Notes: generated by a model from the letters alone, not told the origin. A stretch of DNA of 64,000 nt from Pyronema omphalodes (GCA_024516155.1 JAJJXM010000022.1:1-64000), one strand, 5' to 3'. Positions 24,001-34,071 are shown, counted from the first letter of the stretch. Numbers and translations: made by a program.

Positions 24001-24402
24001 ACCAGATTAGATCTTAGCAATCACGCACACCCTGCAGTCCGCCGACTTTGGCAAGCTTCGAGCACCCCGATTGTCCGAAACCAACCACGGACACATTTAA
24101 CATCCGACCTTAGATATACACCGCCTTATATTCCGAGACCAACTGAGGTTACTAGGCAGGTTGATAGTGATTCGGAAGATGAGGAGGGTATTCGTGGTCA
24201 TGTTAGACATTCCTCTGTTGATCAAGATTGGTTTGACTGGTTTGTTCCACCACCTCCTACACCACAATATGTGAGGGATAGAATAAGGATATCGAGTCGC
24301 AATTATGCGAGTTTTTTGTCCGCTAGAAATCGGCGAGAGAGAGAAGCCGAAGAAGCGAATACGGATTCAGCCGACCCCGACGTGGTCAGGAATGCGCGTT
24401 GA
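21061..24402 (+). CDS. Large disordered protein, family not recognised (1113 aa)
   Basis: This is one uninterrupted exon. The start at 21061 (context CACAATGTC) follows a pyrimidine-rich leader, and an in-frame ATG at 20902 would add 53 residues. Residues 1-130 are Ser/Thr/Pro-rich. About 220-280 looks helical with charged residues, including EIWDKGYAEGFREGFLW. Much of the rest is acidic and low-complexity. A motif of the form WEKYNPETW recurs as WEVYNPERW (about residues 753 and 826), inside Glu/Asp-rich surroundings. Near the C-terminus lies DWFDWFVPPPPTPQYVRDR followed by an Arg-rich tail. No signal peptide or membrane segment is evident after this start. The gene sits 655 bp upstream of a secreted cysteine-protein gene, and the same pair occurs in decayed form at 0.7-4.8 kb. 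I assign no function. Confidence 0.75.
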   Translation: MSIGRKTPSLSVPSTPARPAPCNILSSDRNTPTPQQPRNFPGSLLDSQLGPPSPKTPPPDSMPPPRGYQRTPDSPLSPKTLPPYPTPVSGPIDTPYRITTPLSSFEKQALSSLSSSFPVDLTPKPTTHAKPKLRVITKNLSNFAERCIPDILPIITASSSRAEPMVRNNSLEAILRGAPEDNTKGTSQVSTGEQMYGRTTTGGELYNLSTTTAEVENHRARLQQWVQNRPINPAPECRRFARSFKRYLNGKDKALSGEQEQEEKEIWDKGYAEGFREGFLWCSMHNHSQGQLEGGGMHSAQGSQGSNSLGNVTMPRPEDFIAGPHLDSRISPAPEVILKSVPYCRRDSDASTLPVFTPTECDSRDGEAMNEEELNAYYSRHREETEASEHQAGQEERPPHEAAGLPYPLSPPQLDTGYQTPPLHQSYRVDPHDLINRLSQVSLHREVNIAMETPIADIVYPLNIRKKTPDEEVPEEESEWCYISQHDQPGPPMKDRRSEKYGEGCKEVKAMINEMITDINNPQTQTTWATPHTAAGKSEIHNRGQGINYRNPHALTTARLTALNQGDGVMESYAAGSTLLGNPEDSSRRTSTSDGGSYNYPYPRPSDSMARSTTTTTVNLDAESLYAHYRAGLQRLEEIFGRRSGRGTQVPRSSCTPGDASTGTEKLDQDYESSSSDNYAEGESDFEGTAILSSPTVPHLILRGGMRSPIESSDGSASPTWPANAVIRENRHAATSVHVNIEESLEEGQGEAWEKYNPETWDNSGVPEQSLDDLEWSPFQAALPLPVQNLRISPHVEPGQEQQSKTNTGEEADDEAENTGDEDDDWEVYNPERWGTTTITDPITSDAEVTEVPVSALRAPTNPVSAPEDHSPLTSAVMPVLTTSTAHPETINGSSENLGNSTLQDQGSENADGSSNVVKAEEPSEYVALPRRDFSLQLQANPSSNTAIAGPSTLPNTSSDSSRQDDITRNATPARDSRNTTRLDLSNHAHPAVRRLWQASSTPIVRNQPRTHLTSDLRYTPPYIPRPTEVTRQVDSDSEDEEGIRGHVRHSSVDQDWFDWFVPPPPTPQYVRDRIRISSRNYASFLSARNRREREAEEANTDSADPDVVRNAR

Positions 24403-25056
24403 GCTGTATATCGGCTGAGGGCAGTATTTTAGTTATTTTCTTAGTGTGGAGGGTATAAAGTATGATGAGTTATTGTAATTCTAGATAGACGAGCGTTGAA
24501 ATTTAGTTAGTTTAGCCCACAACCTTAAAATATCATCGGTACCTCAGTTTATAAACTTACTAGCTAACTCCTCAGTAGGTATTAGTGCATTTTAGGTTAA
24601 GTGTGTTGTTCAAATCTCGCTAGATTATTTCCCAAAGAAAAAATGATGCCCCTAGTCATCACCTTTAGGCAGGAGTAGGGTTTCAAGAATGTGCATTTTG
24701 ACTTCAGCACCTTCCATTGAATTTCCAAAAAGAGCTATTCTTACTGCTGTCGGAAACGACTGCAACCACAGGGTATCTCTGGAAAGATCTTTGGTTCATC
24801 ACCCTCGCATGTTTCGAGTTTACTCCCTACAGTATTAACGTTAGAACTGTAAGTGACGTCTTCACAATTTGATGTATTATTCCCTAAACAAACACCAATA
24901 TCTCTGATATAAATCACATCAATTCCACTTCGATTCTTTAATACCATCAACCGAAGAAAAGGAACAACTACCTCCTCTTCGTACTTCACCAACCTGCCAG
25001 AAATACCATCCGCTATCATCATTACAAAGTCTCACCTTTCGAAGAAAAACTTTAAC
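24403..25056. other. Intergenic spacer, promoter region of secreted protein B
   Basis: The 655 bp between the large gene and the secreted gene contain no supported coding sequence. A minus-strand open frame at 24741-25022 has no features of interest. Confidence 0.5.
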
Positions 25057-25517
25057 ATGCGTTTCTCAATCTCCGCCGTCTCTTTGCTATTGATAGCTCC
25101 CTTCGTGTCGTCTCTGGAACTCAAGACCAATCTCAGCTGTCAAAATCTTGAGAACGACACAGTACAGAAGGCTCTTGCATTTGATAAGACTGGTTTATGC
25201 TGTGCATTCTTCAGGTATATTCCAATGCTATATATCACAAGCGTTTCAATTACTAATTCCGCAACAGTAAAAACGAATGCCAAAGCTACACCTTTTCCGC
25301 CACGGATAAATACGACAGCATACCAAATCATGATATGAAGATCCGCTCTAGAATGTGCTCGTTGAATTGCAACGAGCTCGCCTCAAAGGTGGCATTGTTA
25401 TCCAGTTCTGAATCTCTTCTGCGGCCGAACATAAGACCACGCACAAACAGACGTGGTAGGCAGAAGCCAAAGAATACCAGGGGCAGACTCAGAAAAATGA
25501 CCGCGAAAAATCAGTAA
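25057..25517 (+). CDS. Small secreted six-cysteine basic protein, paralog B (135 aa)
   Basis: The exons are 25057-25214 and 25268-25517, with a 53-bp phase-2 intron (donor GTATAT, acceptor CAG). The signal peptide is MRFSISAVSLLLIAPFVSS. Cysteines fall at 28, 48, 49, 57, 83 and 87, the same order as paralog A at 1330-1830. KIRSRMC is shared and the C-terminus is again strongly basic (Arg/Lys-rich). The second exon is exactly 250 nt in both paralogs. The gene is convergent with CSN1, whose stop is 366 bp away. I do not recognise the family. A secreted, disulfide-stabilised protein is inferred from the sequence and no target is known. Confidence 0.85.
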
Positions 25518-25882
25518 GCAGATGAAGAGTTTGCCTTGTAGGGATAAATCATAGGTCGAACTATGGATATATGTATATAGTTCGGACGTTGTCTGAGGTG
25601 GTTATGAGAGTGCTTTATAATTGTTATTGTGGATACGAGCTCTTGGTCCCCTTCAACCGTGACTGATAAAACTTATACATGACCATGAGGCATGGTGCCG
25701 CTTCGACCCCACTCTGCCACTACTTTCGGGACGGTGGAATGTGATAATAAATCTACAAGATCTTTGTTATTGATAGAGATATTAAAACACTGGATTGTTC
25801 GGCGCTGGGCTAGCAACCAGAAATTCCAACCGTCCAAACACCACAATTATAAACTACTAAATTTTGATCAACACCGTCATTC

Positions 25883-27522
25883 TCAGTTCCCACCCGAGAA
25901 TCGGTTCATAAAACCAGCGTCTAGAAACCCTCCAGACACTTGCCTTCCACCGAGAACATGTCCTGGAACTCCCATAACATTAGATGGAACATCGCCAGAA
26001 GTAGCAACGGGATTCTTAGGCCCCTTGATATCTAATCCGGCTCGAATCAAGTTCGCTCTAACAATCTTCATACGTGTCGATCTCTCGTAGTTCTGAGCCA
26101 TAGCTAACGCCTCCCGATGCACCGTTGAACGAAGGTCGGTTTCTTTTGCAACCAAGAGCTACTAAAGTCAGTCATTACCCCGATCAAAAAGAAGGTAAAC
26201 ATACTCTATTCTTGGTGTCAATTCTTGCTTGGATAACTCCTTGTTTAATCATGCCCACCAATTCCTGCTCAAGCTGGTCTTCAGGCACGACAAATGCTGT
26301 CGACATGCTTGGCAGAGTGACGCAGGAGAAGGGGATAAAGTACTGAACGATACTTTTCGATCTGATACTCTGGTAAAGAGGCTTTACATGTCGCTGAAGG
26401 TGAATATCAAGCAAGTAGTCGTTCTTGTAATCCTCCAAAATCTGTAAACAATCGGAGTACTTTCCATTGTAGAAGTACGAAATAGCACGGCGCATGTGTG
26501 GCTCTAACTCCAAGAAATTCCTAAAATTGTTGTTGTCCAGAACCTGCGACTTGATTTGGTGACGATCCATGGACGCAAGCGCACATAGAGATCCGTATAC
26601 AGCCACATCATTTGATGAGATAACCTCGTTGAAAGTCGATCCTAGCGTTGCAGGGCAATCGACGAAGGCTTTTGCAGCCTGTTGATATTGACCTGACCAG
26701 AGGTGTGACAGTCCCGCAGCCGCGGCAAGCTTTGGGGCAAGAAGCAGCTCCTCCTCTGGTGTCTTTTGGATGGCTTTTATCTTTCCGATTTGCGTTTGCA
26801 CAGCCATATAGTTGCCTTGTTCTACAGCAACCCGGATTATGTGCATGGACATTTCGAGGATATGTTTCGGAGCGGTGCAGTAGTCACGCATGCGGGAATA
26901 GGATTTGAAGGCGTTCTGCATATCGCCACAGGCGTAGTAATGGCCCCCTAAATCATCATGCCCCATCTATAACTAGTATTAGCATCTCTTCCTGGTTTCA
27001 TATTTTGGGACCAGATAGTACCCGAATGGACTCCTTGATTAAGTTGTGCTTGTAGCTCTTCAATGCTGCCTCCATAGTAGCCGTCTCCATCTCTACCTTG
27101 TGTGCCGTTCTTGAAACCCAATCCGCATCAACCTTCGCATCTGGGTCATTCGGTGCAATCTTCTTAAGAATGGTAGTGGCCTGTTTGTATTTGTGCACAT
27201 CTTGAGAGTTCTTGAGGTACTTGATGGCAAACTTTAGAGCTTCGACAGATAGTACTACAGAGTGCTGTCCAATGTGTAGAAGACGATCTATCTGCGTGCG
27301 ACCTATACCGAGTCAGTTGGAAGCTTGGAATTAAGCTCTTTATACGTTATAGAGGTACCTGAATAGTTCGAAATGTATGTTTCAAGGTCGAAGTGGGGCG
27401 TTCCTGGGCGGGGTTAGTTCTGTAGACGCGTAAATGGGTCACTTTCAACTACCCGTTACGACGATATTGTTCGCGGCAGCTCGGGCATCGAAGAAGGCAG
27501 TTGCTGGATCTGGTGACGACAT
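25883..27522 (-). CDS. CSN1: COP9 signalosome subunit 1 (477 aa)
   Basis: Five exons on the minus strand (27522-27453, 27403-27359, 27302-27022, 26966-26205, 26158-25883) keep one frame, giving 477 aa, the usual size for fungal CSN1. The N-terminal part reads FDLETYISNYSGRTQIDRLLHIG, a CSN1/Rpn7-type opening. It is followed by helical repeats (MGHDDLGGHYYACGDMQNAF) and a C-terminal PCI domain (about residues 280-430, including MRRAISYFYNGKYSDCLQIL). CSN1 is a scaffold subunit of the COP9 signalosome, which removes Nedd8 from cullins. In fungi it affects development and secondary metabolism. Two acceptors lie downstream of a nearer AG. The nearer ones give stops or break the frame, so the chosen ones are supported by frame and by family sequence. 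An F-box gene in the same window is a coincidental pathway neighbour. Confidence 0.95.
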
Positions 27523-29379
27523 GTTGTTTCGCGTTTGGTAGATAGTGGAGCTGTCTGGAGCTGAGGTTTAGCGTCGAAGCGAAGGTGGGCTGGAGGCTGA
27601 AGATGGCGCCTGATAAGAACGGAATGTTCCGAGAAGCTATCAGCAATCTAATCGCATGCATGAGATCGCTCGAAAATGCATCGAAAAACCAAAAGATCAT
27701 TTTAATAGTTCACAGAATTAATTTTGTTCATTGATTCCCACTTATGTATTCCCTAACAATAATTGCTTTGTTACAGTTAAATGTAATACGACGAATATCT
27801 CAGCCCCTACTGCATATCACTTTGCTCCACGTACATGGTATGTACAGGCTACGTTTACATTGACAGAAATACTGTCCATACATTTGAATTTGATGATATA
27901 CTAAAGCTCTGTATTGCTTGATGATATTGCAGGTATTAACAAGTGTGAATGCGCCAGCATGAGAAATACGCCAAGCCAAAATTGGCATGCATTTCGAAGG
28001 ACAGTTGGCTCCTCACAGAAATTTTACCCTCCAAGGCACGTGACGAAAAAACGAAATATTCCGACAGTGAATGAAGTTAAAATAGTACCTAAATAACAGC
28101 ATGTTAATAGTCCTCCATTGAGGATGTGCGCAGATATTCTCATAGTACAACTAACGTTCTTGAAAGTCCATTTCAACATATATAGCATCATCCACCTCAA
28201 GCGACTACCCAAAGAATCAGCTTGGCAGGAAGTTGACGCAATAAAAGCTCATCGATTGAACGGAAGTCAATCCTGTTGTATTGTGCTCAGATCAGTGCCA
28301 ATAACCTCCGCCATTGGGTATTGATATACCATATCTATGGCCCAGAAACCTAATGTACCAGTGCCGATTCCCAAAATACGATAAGGTTCATCAAGGGAAG
28401 GCTCATCAATCCTATCATCCATGCCCTCCGCAAAACTTCATGATGCAGGTCTATTATGTGCCGTTACTCAGTAATGTCTTGTCAGCTGGCATCTTGGGCT
28501 GTTGGTGAATCTTCTGCCAAGGCTCGAAATTTTGTGTTTTGTTTTCTGTCGAGTCCTATAACCAGCACGCTTGTATGACGCGTAGAGGTTCTAGAAGCTA
28601 CGAAAAATATGGCGAGTGCAGGTGGATGGAGAATGGCGTAGAGAATGCCAAGGTAAAAGGTCAGATCTGTGAGGTCAAAGTTTTGGAATTTTCCTAGCTT
28701 CTGCTAATAAACTGATCTCAGGGTCTCAAATTTCATCTAAGGGAAGTTGAGGGAGTCGGAATAGTCAGCTTCCGCGACATACTAAGATTGTGACATCTGT
28801 AACGTTATTAAGAGGAATATGAATTACCAGTTACACCGTATTACTTATTCGTATGAGGGGGTTAATGAGGTACGTTTTCTAGATAGGCAGTATATTGTGA
28901 AAGATAAACGGTCAGCTAAACACAGTATTTAAACAAGAAACAGTAGTCATCTTTCGCCTCAGGTTTTCTAACCTTTTGTTGAATGGGATACCTTAACCCT
29001 CTGGAACATTAAAATGCCGTTTACTCTTGGAGCTACAGAGAAATACAAACATCCGCAGAACCTCGAGATTTACAAGCCTGAAATACACAGCAACCACGCC
29101 CTGTGTCAGGGATTAAATCATAGAGTATCACCCTACCATGGTTTCTGGTTCCGGGTCCTGCAAGTCAGTGATCACTTCGGGCCGACAACAGGCCTGCCGC
29201 ATCTTCGATAACAGTAAACTTTACACTTGAGGTTGCAATCGCTCTTGTTTTCTGTGCTGAGGCCCATTTACTGTGCATCTTTAATCACTCTGCGTTGTGT
29301 GGACGGAGGTGGTACTCTGGACGATCCATGAACGTAGAAAGGGCCTGGTTGATAATCCTCTGTTTGGGAAGGGTTGAGC
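27523..29379. other. Intergenic region
   Basis: No supported gene was found. The sequence is AT-rich. It holds one short diverged fragment of the repeat element, described separately (28480-28560). Confidence 0.5.
28480..28560 (-). repeat. Diverged fragment of the 29.4/44.4-kb repeat element
   Basis: The plus-strand text around 28485-28515 (TCAGCTGGCATCTT, then CTGTTGGTG, then CTTCTG) parallels 31140-31175 of the nearby repeat (TCAGTAGGCATCTT, CTGTTGGTG, CTTCTG) with the same spacing. Weaker similarity follows (GTGTTTT, then TTTTCT, then GAGT). It lies 0.8 kb outside the boundary of the first full copy. Confidence 0.5.
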
Positions 29380-30061
29380 CTTGATCAGTAAATAATAGCA
29401 CTGAATTATAACCTACAGAGGATCATAAATATCGTCATGAAGTTGAAATTGGCCGGCGTCAGTTTACTTCTGGAGTCACCTATCAAGCCTAATCTCAGTA
29501 AAAAGCTGGAGATAGTATCTCCCCGTTTTTCGGGTTGCTGTTATCGACTCGTATTTTGTGGGTTGATATGGTAGTGATTGGGTTTGTTTATAGATAATTA
29601 GCAGAATATATGCAGACGCTTTGGGGTAGTAACAAGTTCGCATTTTCAATCAAAATAGTATGCCTTTCTTGTAACTTTGAATCAGAAAACGAAGATACCG
29701 CCAGCCATATATAGTGGGTGATATATTGAACTTCCAACTAGTAGACATGAGTCTTATTTAATTTTCAATCAGCGGTGCCGCTGTATAGCCCAAACAACAA
29801 TACTAAGATAACTTTGTATTAATCAGTCAAACCAGTCATTCTCGTTGTGTCACACCACTTGATCGATTCGCTGATAATCTATAACAGGACCAGTATTGGA
29901 ATGATCACGGCATATGCTCCTCTTGCATCAACACTCCGGTACTTACTAGAGGATGTGTGAATACGTAGAATGAAACTTACTACCACCAATGCCCAATGAA
30001 ACATCATTTTGTTCTGCCGTTGCTGATTATCACGCGAATACTTATAAGAAGGAGTATTCTT

Positions 30062-30337
30062 TCAAAACACAAAATCAATTGCTTTATTCACAACAACAGA
30101 ATTCGTTACAGGCAACGCAACAACAGTGTTCAAAAGCTCTTCCATCAAAGAGAGAAATGAAAAACAAATCTGACAAAAGGACACAAGATTAAAGCTCAGC
30201 AATAGAAAACCAAAATGAAAAACGGCATAATCAAAACACCAAAACACCAAAACAACAAAACTAAGCAACAAAACATACTCTATCAGAACTTTGTTTTCGC
30301 ACCAGCTAAAACTAATACATAAGACTTCATCTTCCAC
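30062..30337 (-). other. In-frame open extension after the 269-aa ORF stop (copy 1)
   Basis: After the TGA at 30343-30341 the same frame stays open for 92 more codons in this copy, and again in copy 2 (47669-47947). The first possible start is GTG, not ATG. The peptide is strongly hydrophobic (YVLLLSF, FGFLLLSF), partly because the DNA is T-rich. It could be a separate small protein, a former C-terminal extension or non-coding. I do not call it a gene. Confidence 0.3.
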
Positions 30338-30340
30338 ATC

Positions 30341-31150
30341 TCATTCTACCTCGTCATTGGTGACGGGCTCCCATGTAGTTGTATACAGGGGCCCTTCAAC
30401 AATCCTCAAAAAACGGTTCACAGTCCATCGTCTTTTTGTCTGACGGTCTCCGATTTCCTCGCTATTTCCGATCGCCTCTCCTCTACTTGGCATTGGATCG
30501 TCTGTAACTGGAAGGTTCCTGTGGAAAGATCGCACCTCCTTCAATGGTGCCCAAGTGACTGTCCTCCTGGGTGACTGGGCATGCGATAACTGTCGTTCTG
30601 CGTGATTACTCACAGTTGTCGACTGGTGTGGAGCAGGACAAATTGGCTTGATATGTGTATTGACCGGGGGATCAAACCACTGCTCCGTTCCTGTCGAGAA
30701 GTGACCGCATTCACACAAAGGTACGGTTCGCAGCCTGTCGTTGAGGTCCAGACAGGAGTGCTGGAGGATGTTTCGATACCTGGCAGCGAGGATTGGCTTG
30801 GGTTTCCGGTCCCGATCCATGCGGCAAGACACACACACGTCAACAGATTGAGCTCCAAGTCCAATCGCTGGCGGTGGTGCACAAGATGCATGTTCTATGG
30901 TCCGTGAATTGCAATCCAATCTATCCGTTGCAGCCGTGTGATTGATGATAGCGGCAGCTGATGTAGGGCTAGGCTCTGCATTTTCTGTGCTGTTGTGCAA
31001 GATACTTTGTTCTGGTAGAGGCGGGATAGACCAAGGCTCCTGGTCTGCATGGTGTACCATAGAGGCCGCTTGCCTGGGCTTGACTCGGAATATACGTCGC
31101 CAAAGGGACGATAAATATCCGGCAGTGGGGCTCCTCCGATCAGTAGGCAT
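30341..31150 (-). CDS. Repeat-element ORF, unrecognised protein (269 aa)
   Basis: An uninterrupted frame begins at ATG 31150 (MPTDRRSPTAGYLSSLWRR); an in-frame GTG six codons upstream is less likely. The protein is Pro/Arg/Ser-rich. A central cysteine group reads VSCRMDRDRKPKP and, further on, LCECGHFSTGTEQWFDPP, giving CxxC and CxCxH spacings that could bind zinc. It ends TNDEVE. The copy at 46783-47668 encodes nearly the same protein but is frameshifted. No signal peptide or family is recognised. The gene lies inside a repeat with an inverted-repeat core, so it is probably element-encoded rather than a host gene. Expression is unknown. Confidence 0.55.
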   Translation of the reverse strand: MPTDRRSPTAGYLSSLWRRIFRVKPRQAASMVHHADQEPWSIPPLPEQSILHNSTENAEPSPTSAAAIINHTAATDRLDCNSRTIEHASCAPPPAIGLGAQSVDVCVSCRMDRDRKPKPILAARYRNILQHSCLDLNDRLRTVPLCECGHFSTGTEQWFDPPVNTHIKPICPAPHQSTTVSNHAERQLSHAQSPRRTVTWAPLKEVRSFHRNLPVTDDPMPSRGEAIGNSEEIGDRQTKRRWTVNRFLRIVEGPLYTTTWEPVTNDEVE

Positions 31151-31574
31151 CTTTTGCTGTTGGTGCACCTTCTGAGAAGCCTGGATACCGTGTTTTTTTA
31201 TTTCTCAAGGAGTTCCACAAGCTATGCACTTGTTCAGGACGTTGGGATTGCGAAACCTGTCAAGGAGATGGTGAACAGAGGTTGATGAAAGATGGAGAGA
31301 ATGTAGAAGCAAAGTGTCAGGTTCGGCGGAGTGTGCAAACAATGAAAAAGGTTTGTAACACGTCCAAACCTAACGCTCGACCTCCACATTCCCAGCATTC
31401 TCCACCCAGATCCACTCGCTATCTCCTTGATAGGTTTCGCAATCCCGACGTTCTAGACAGATGCATAGCTTGTCCAACTCCTTCAGAAATAAAAAACACG
31501 GTATCCAGGCTTCTCAGAAGGTGCACCAACAGCAAAAGATGCCTACTGATCAGAGGAGCCCCACTGCCGGATAT
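31115..31574. repeat. Inverted repeat core of copy 1 (about 150-bp arms, 160-bp spacer)
   Basis: The arm at 31115-31265 is the reverse complement, with mismatches, of about 31425-31574. Both arms encode CCACTGCCGGATAT and the CAGGCTTCTCAGAAGGTGCA stretch. The spacer carries sequence also found between the arms of copy 2. Transcripts across it could fold into a hairpin. Confidence 0.8.
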
Positions 31575-32037
31575 TATTATTTTACTATTTTCATTTTTCT
31601 GCCTTATGCTGTGTTTGATTTTGTGTTTTCATTTTTCATTTCATTCTGAGCCCATTCTGAGCCTTGATGGCTATCATTAATCAACCTGCCGTAATTGATA
31701 GTGTAAATACAAATCCCCGGAATTTCTGCCACAATTTTGATAGAATATTCTACTTTGCTTGGTGTTATCATTTTGCTATTTCTATTATCCTGCATTATTT
31801 AGTATTTTTCTTTTATGTTTTCATTCTGCATTCCATTCTGAGCTTTTATTTTGTATCTTTTTTTTATCTCCATTTTCTTTCCTGTTGTCATGGAAAAGCT
31901 GCTTAAGTCCATTTTCACGCTAATATTAAGGGATTTTCTTGCTTAAAAGAAGACAGTTGTTGTGGTGTTTTGAACGATACTCGTACGTATAATTGGTCCC
32001 GGGACGATAAGCAATGGTAGAATTAGAATGACAATTG

Positions 32038-32376
32038 TTACTTTTTCGATGTATATTCCAGTTGAAGATGATGCAAGCAATATCCGTGGTGTATAATCTT
32101 ATTGAGGAGCGAGAAATTATCTGGCAGCACTTCGTGAAGGATGAATGGTATCCAATGATTGGCAGCTATCTGGGTATAAGCCCTTATATACCCATGATTG
32201 ATGGCACAATTCCGGTAGTAGATTCTAAAAGTAAACTTCCTGTTTTTTGGTGTTCGGTATCCTATTACCGTTACAGACGTGACAATAGCCCGGGTCATGC
32301 TGTCTGCATACTTTTGACTCATGCTTGATAATTGACGCATGCTTGATAATTGACTCATGCTTGATAATTGACTCAT
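32038..32376 (-). CDS. Repeat-element small ORF, copy 1 (112 aa)
   Basis: The frame starts inside an 18-bp tandem repeat that translates as MSQLSS units, then MSQKYADSMTRAIVTSVTVI. It later contains PFILHEVL and ends near EYTSKK. Copy 2 (45221-45550) has the same start (MSQKYAVSMTR), PFILHEVL and terminal ESIKK, but a different-length middle. Retention of both ends despite DNA divergence suggests a real product, but the evidence is thin. Confidence 0.4.
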   Translation of the reverse strand: MSQLSSMSQLSSMRQLSSMSQKYADSMTRAIVTSVTVIGYRTPKNRKFTFRIYYRNCAINHGYIRAYTQIAANHWIPFILHEVLPDNFSLLNKIIHHGYCLHHLQLEYTSKK

Positions 32377-32392
32377 GCTTGATAATTGACTC
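32323..32392. repeat. 18-bp tandem repeat (TGACTCATGCTTGATAAT), about four units
   Basis: There are about four units, one with ACGC in place of ACTC. The reverse complement encodes a repeated hexapeptide MSQLSS. The equivalent tract in copy 2 (45158-45235) is degenerate with 15- and 18-bp spacing. Confidence 0.85.
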
Positions 32393-33100
32393 AGCAGAAT
32401 GACTCACACGCAAGATAAATCACAAGTCTTTTCGACGGGCAAAGGAATAAATTCCATGTTACATGTACCGAAGAGAGGACCTAAAATAGTTGAAATGATG
32501 TTGTTGATGGGTACCGGTGCTTCACATGTATCTTTTATGATACACTAAGTCATCTCCGAGGCTAGACAACTTGTTTTTTTCCGCCCAATGAGAACGGCTA
32601 AGTGGGCGTTAACCGATTCATTCTATCTGCCACTCTCTTTGCTTCTCTGCCCATCGACTCTCAAGCTAAGTCCTCATTTTTGCCTGTGTCCAGATTTCAC
32701 AAAAGAACGAGTGATAATTCACAATACCATGGATTTCTCCGGAACATGTACCACTGTCTGATAAAAATACTCATATCACAATACAACTGCCATCAAGCGC
32801 ATTTTAGATGTTGATCTTGAAATTTTACTTTTCATGAACTGATCAGGTATTACACTAACATGCTGTATTCCTTGTTTTCAATAATGTAAGCGCTTAAGAA
32901 AAGAGAATACAAAATAATTCGCAAAAAAGAACCGGAAAAACACAGGAATTCAATCCCTCAAAACTCTCACATAACTCAAGTAAAACTTGAACCCATAATT
33001 ATAGACCCCTCGTAGCTCATATCCTAAGAAATAGCACCCTAAGGCCGAATCCAACCATCCGTAGATAGGACCAATATTCAATGTCTCTAACCACTATCTC

Positions 33101-34071
33101 AATGCCGACTCCGCATCGTGCCGAGTGACTGCACACGATTGGCCATGTCCGAGTTTCTTGATCTGACAGCGACAAGAGTAGCCACACATCTACCGCAGCA
33201 GCTCAGAGATAAATCAATATCCCCTATAGAGGCTACCCTGTCACAAACGATCCGCTTGAAAAAAATAATTATAAATGTTAGCGATATAAGTGGTAAATCA
33301 CAGTATCCCAGAATTCCGGAATAGGTTGTGTTCGTAATTCTATGATCATAGCTGATGAGTGAATACACAGACAACCACATAAATAAGTCAGGAATGGTGC
33401 ATAGAAGTTATATATATCTTTTGCTACGGTTGAAATTTGGTATGATCACAATGCACATTCACCGTAAAGATCATAAGAGATCATTCCACTTAACATAATA
33501 GTGGGTGAGAGAGTGATTGGCGCTGATGTCGTTGGTGTTATACATTGCTAAGGTCTATTGTATAGCTGATTCAATCTAGTCAAAAGGTGTTCTTCGTTGA
33601 GAACTCAATACATTCTGAACGTGTGGAAGCTCGCCCGGTAAGAGCAAGGGGCCCCGTCCTTTAGATGTTGATTGATATGCACTTATGATAAGTCGGTATC
33701 CCTAGTGTTTTTTTTTTCTTTCATTATATGTTTTGTGAATCTGTATTTGGTTTGAAAAGGGTCATCATACTATTCCCCTAAAGCGTGGTTACGCGGATTT
33801 AATGCCGTGTATAAGTCGCCTATACCCTTATAATACTTACATTGTAGCTACCGCGCAGTTGCAACAAATATTTCTCCGTTTTTTGTGTATACATATCAGG
33901 ATGAGGCCCAAGTACACTTATCACTAGCAGCCAAATACTAGTCATATCACGACATAATTCTCATACTCCATGTTCTCAATCCACTCCCTGGGCTTTCAAG
34001 CATTACCAGCCTCTATGTCCTCAACTAGTCTCCATCTATTTATCCATATCTAAAAGTTTATCTTTATCAAA
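33101..34071. other. Intergenic region upstream of the 34072 gene
   Basis: No supported gene was found. The first 100-250 bp may hold a highly degenerate trace of the O-GlcNAc transferase 3' coding end, read on the minus strand, but similarity there is too weak to assert. The rest is AT-rich promoter-like DNA. Confidence 0.4.

Larger units (their letters stand above)
22400..25800 (+). repeat. Inverted segmental duplication, intact copy B
   Basis: This is the counterpart of the minus-strand block 740-4830. It contains the 3' two thirds of the large disordered protein gene, the small secreted protein gene and about 280 bp beyond it, stopping just before the CSN1 gene. Gene order and orientation within the block are the same in both copies. 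The limits are approximate. Confidence 0.85.
29380..33100 (-). repeat. Palindrome-containing repeat element, copy 1
   Basis: Read on the minus strand, this block is colinear with 44435-48636 on the plus strand. The inner part (30341-31168) and the arm at 29380-30340 are very similar to copy 2. The outer part (31580-33100) is clearly homologous but more diverged. Anchors in order include CCTCGTAGCTCATATCC (33008-33024) against GGATATGGGCTACGAAGG (44488-44505), the shared ACATGTGAAGCACCGG word, and GAGTCAATTATCAA repeats. No terminal inverted repeats, target duplications or known transposase are visible, so I call it a repeat rather than a named transposon. The inner boundary near 29380 is fairly sharp and the outer one is gradual. 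Confidence 0.85.

Noticed and set aside
32323..32392. Regularly spaced repeats resembling a CRISPR array
   Set aside because: Units are contiguous with no spacers, and the context is a eukaryotic nuclear genome.
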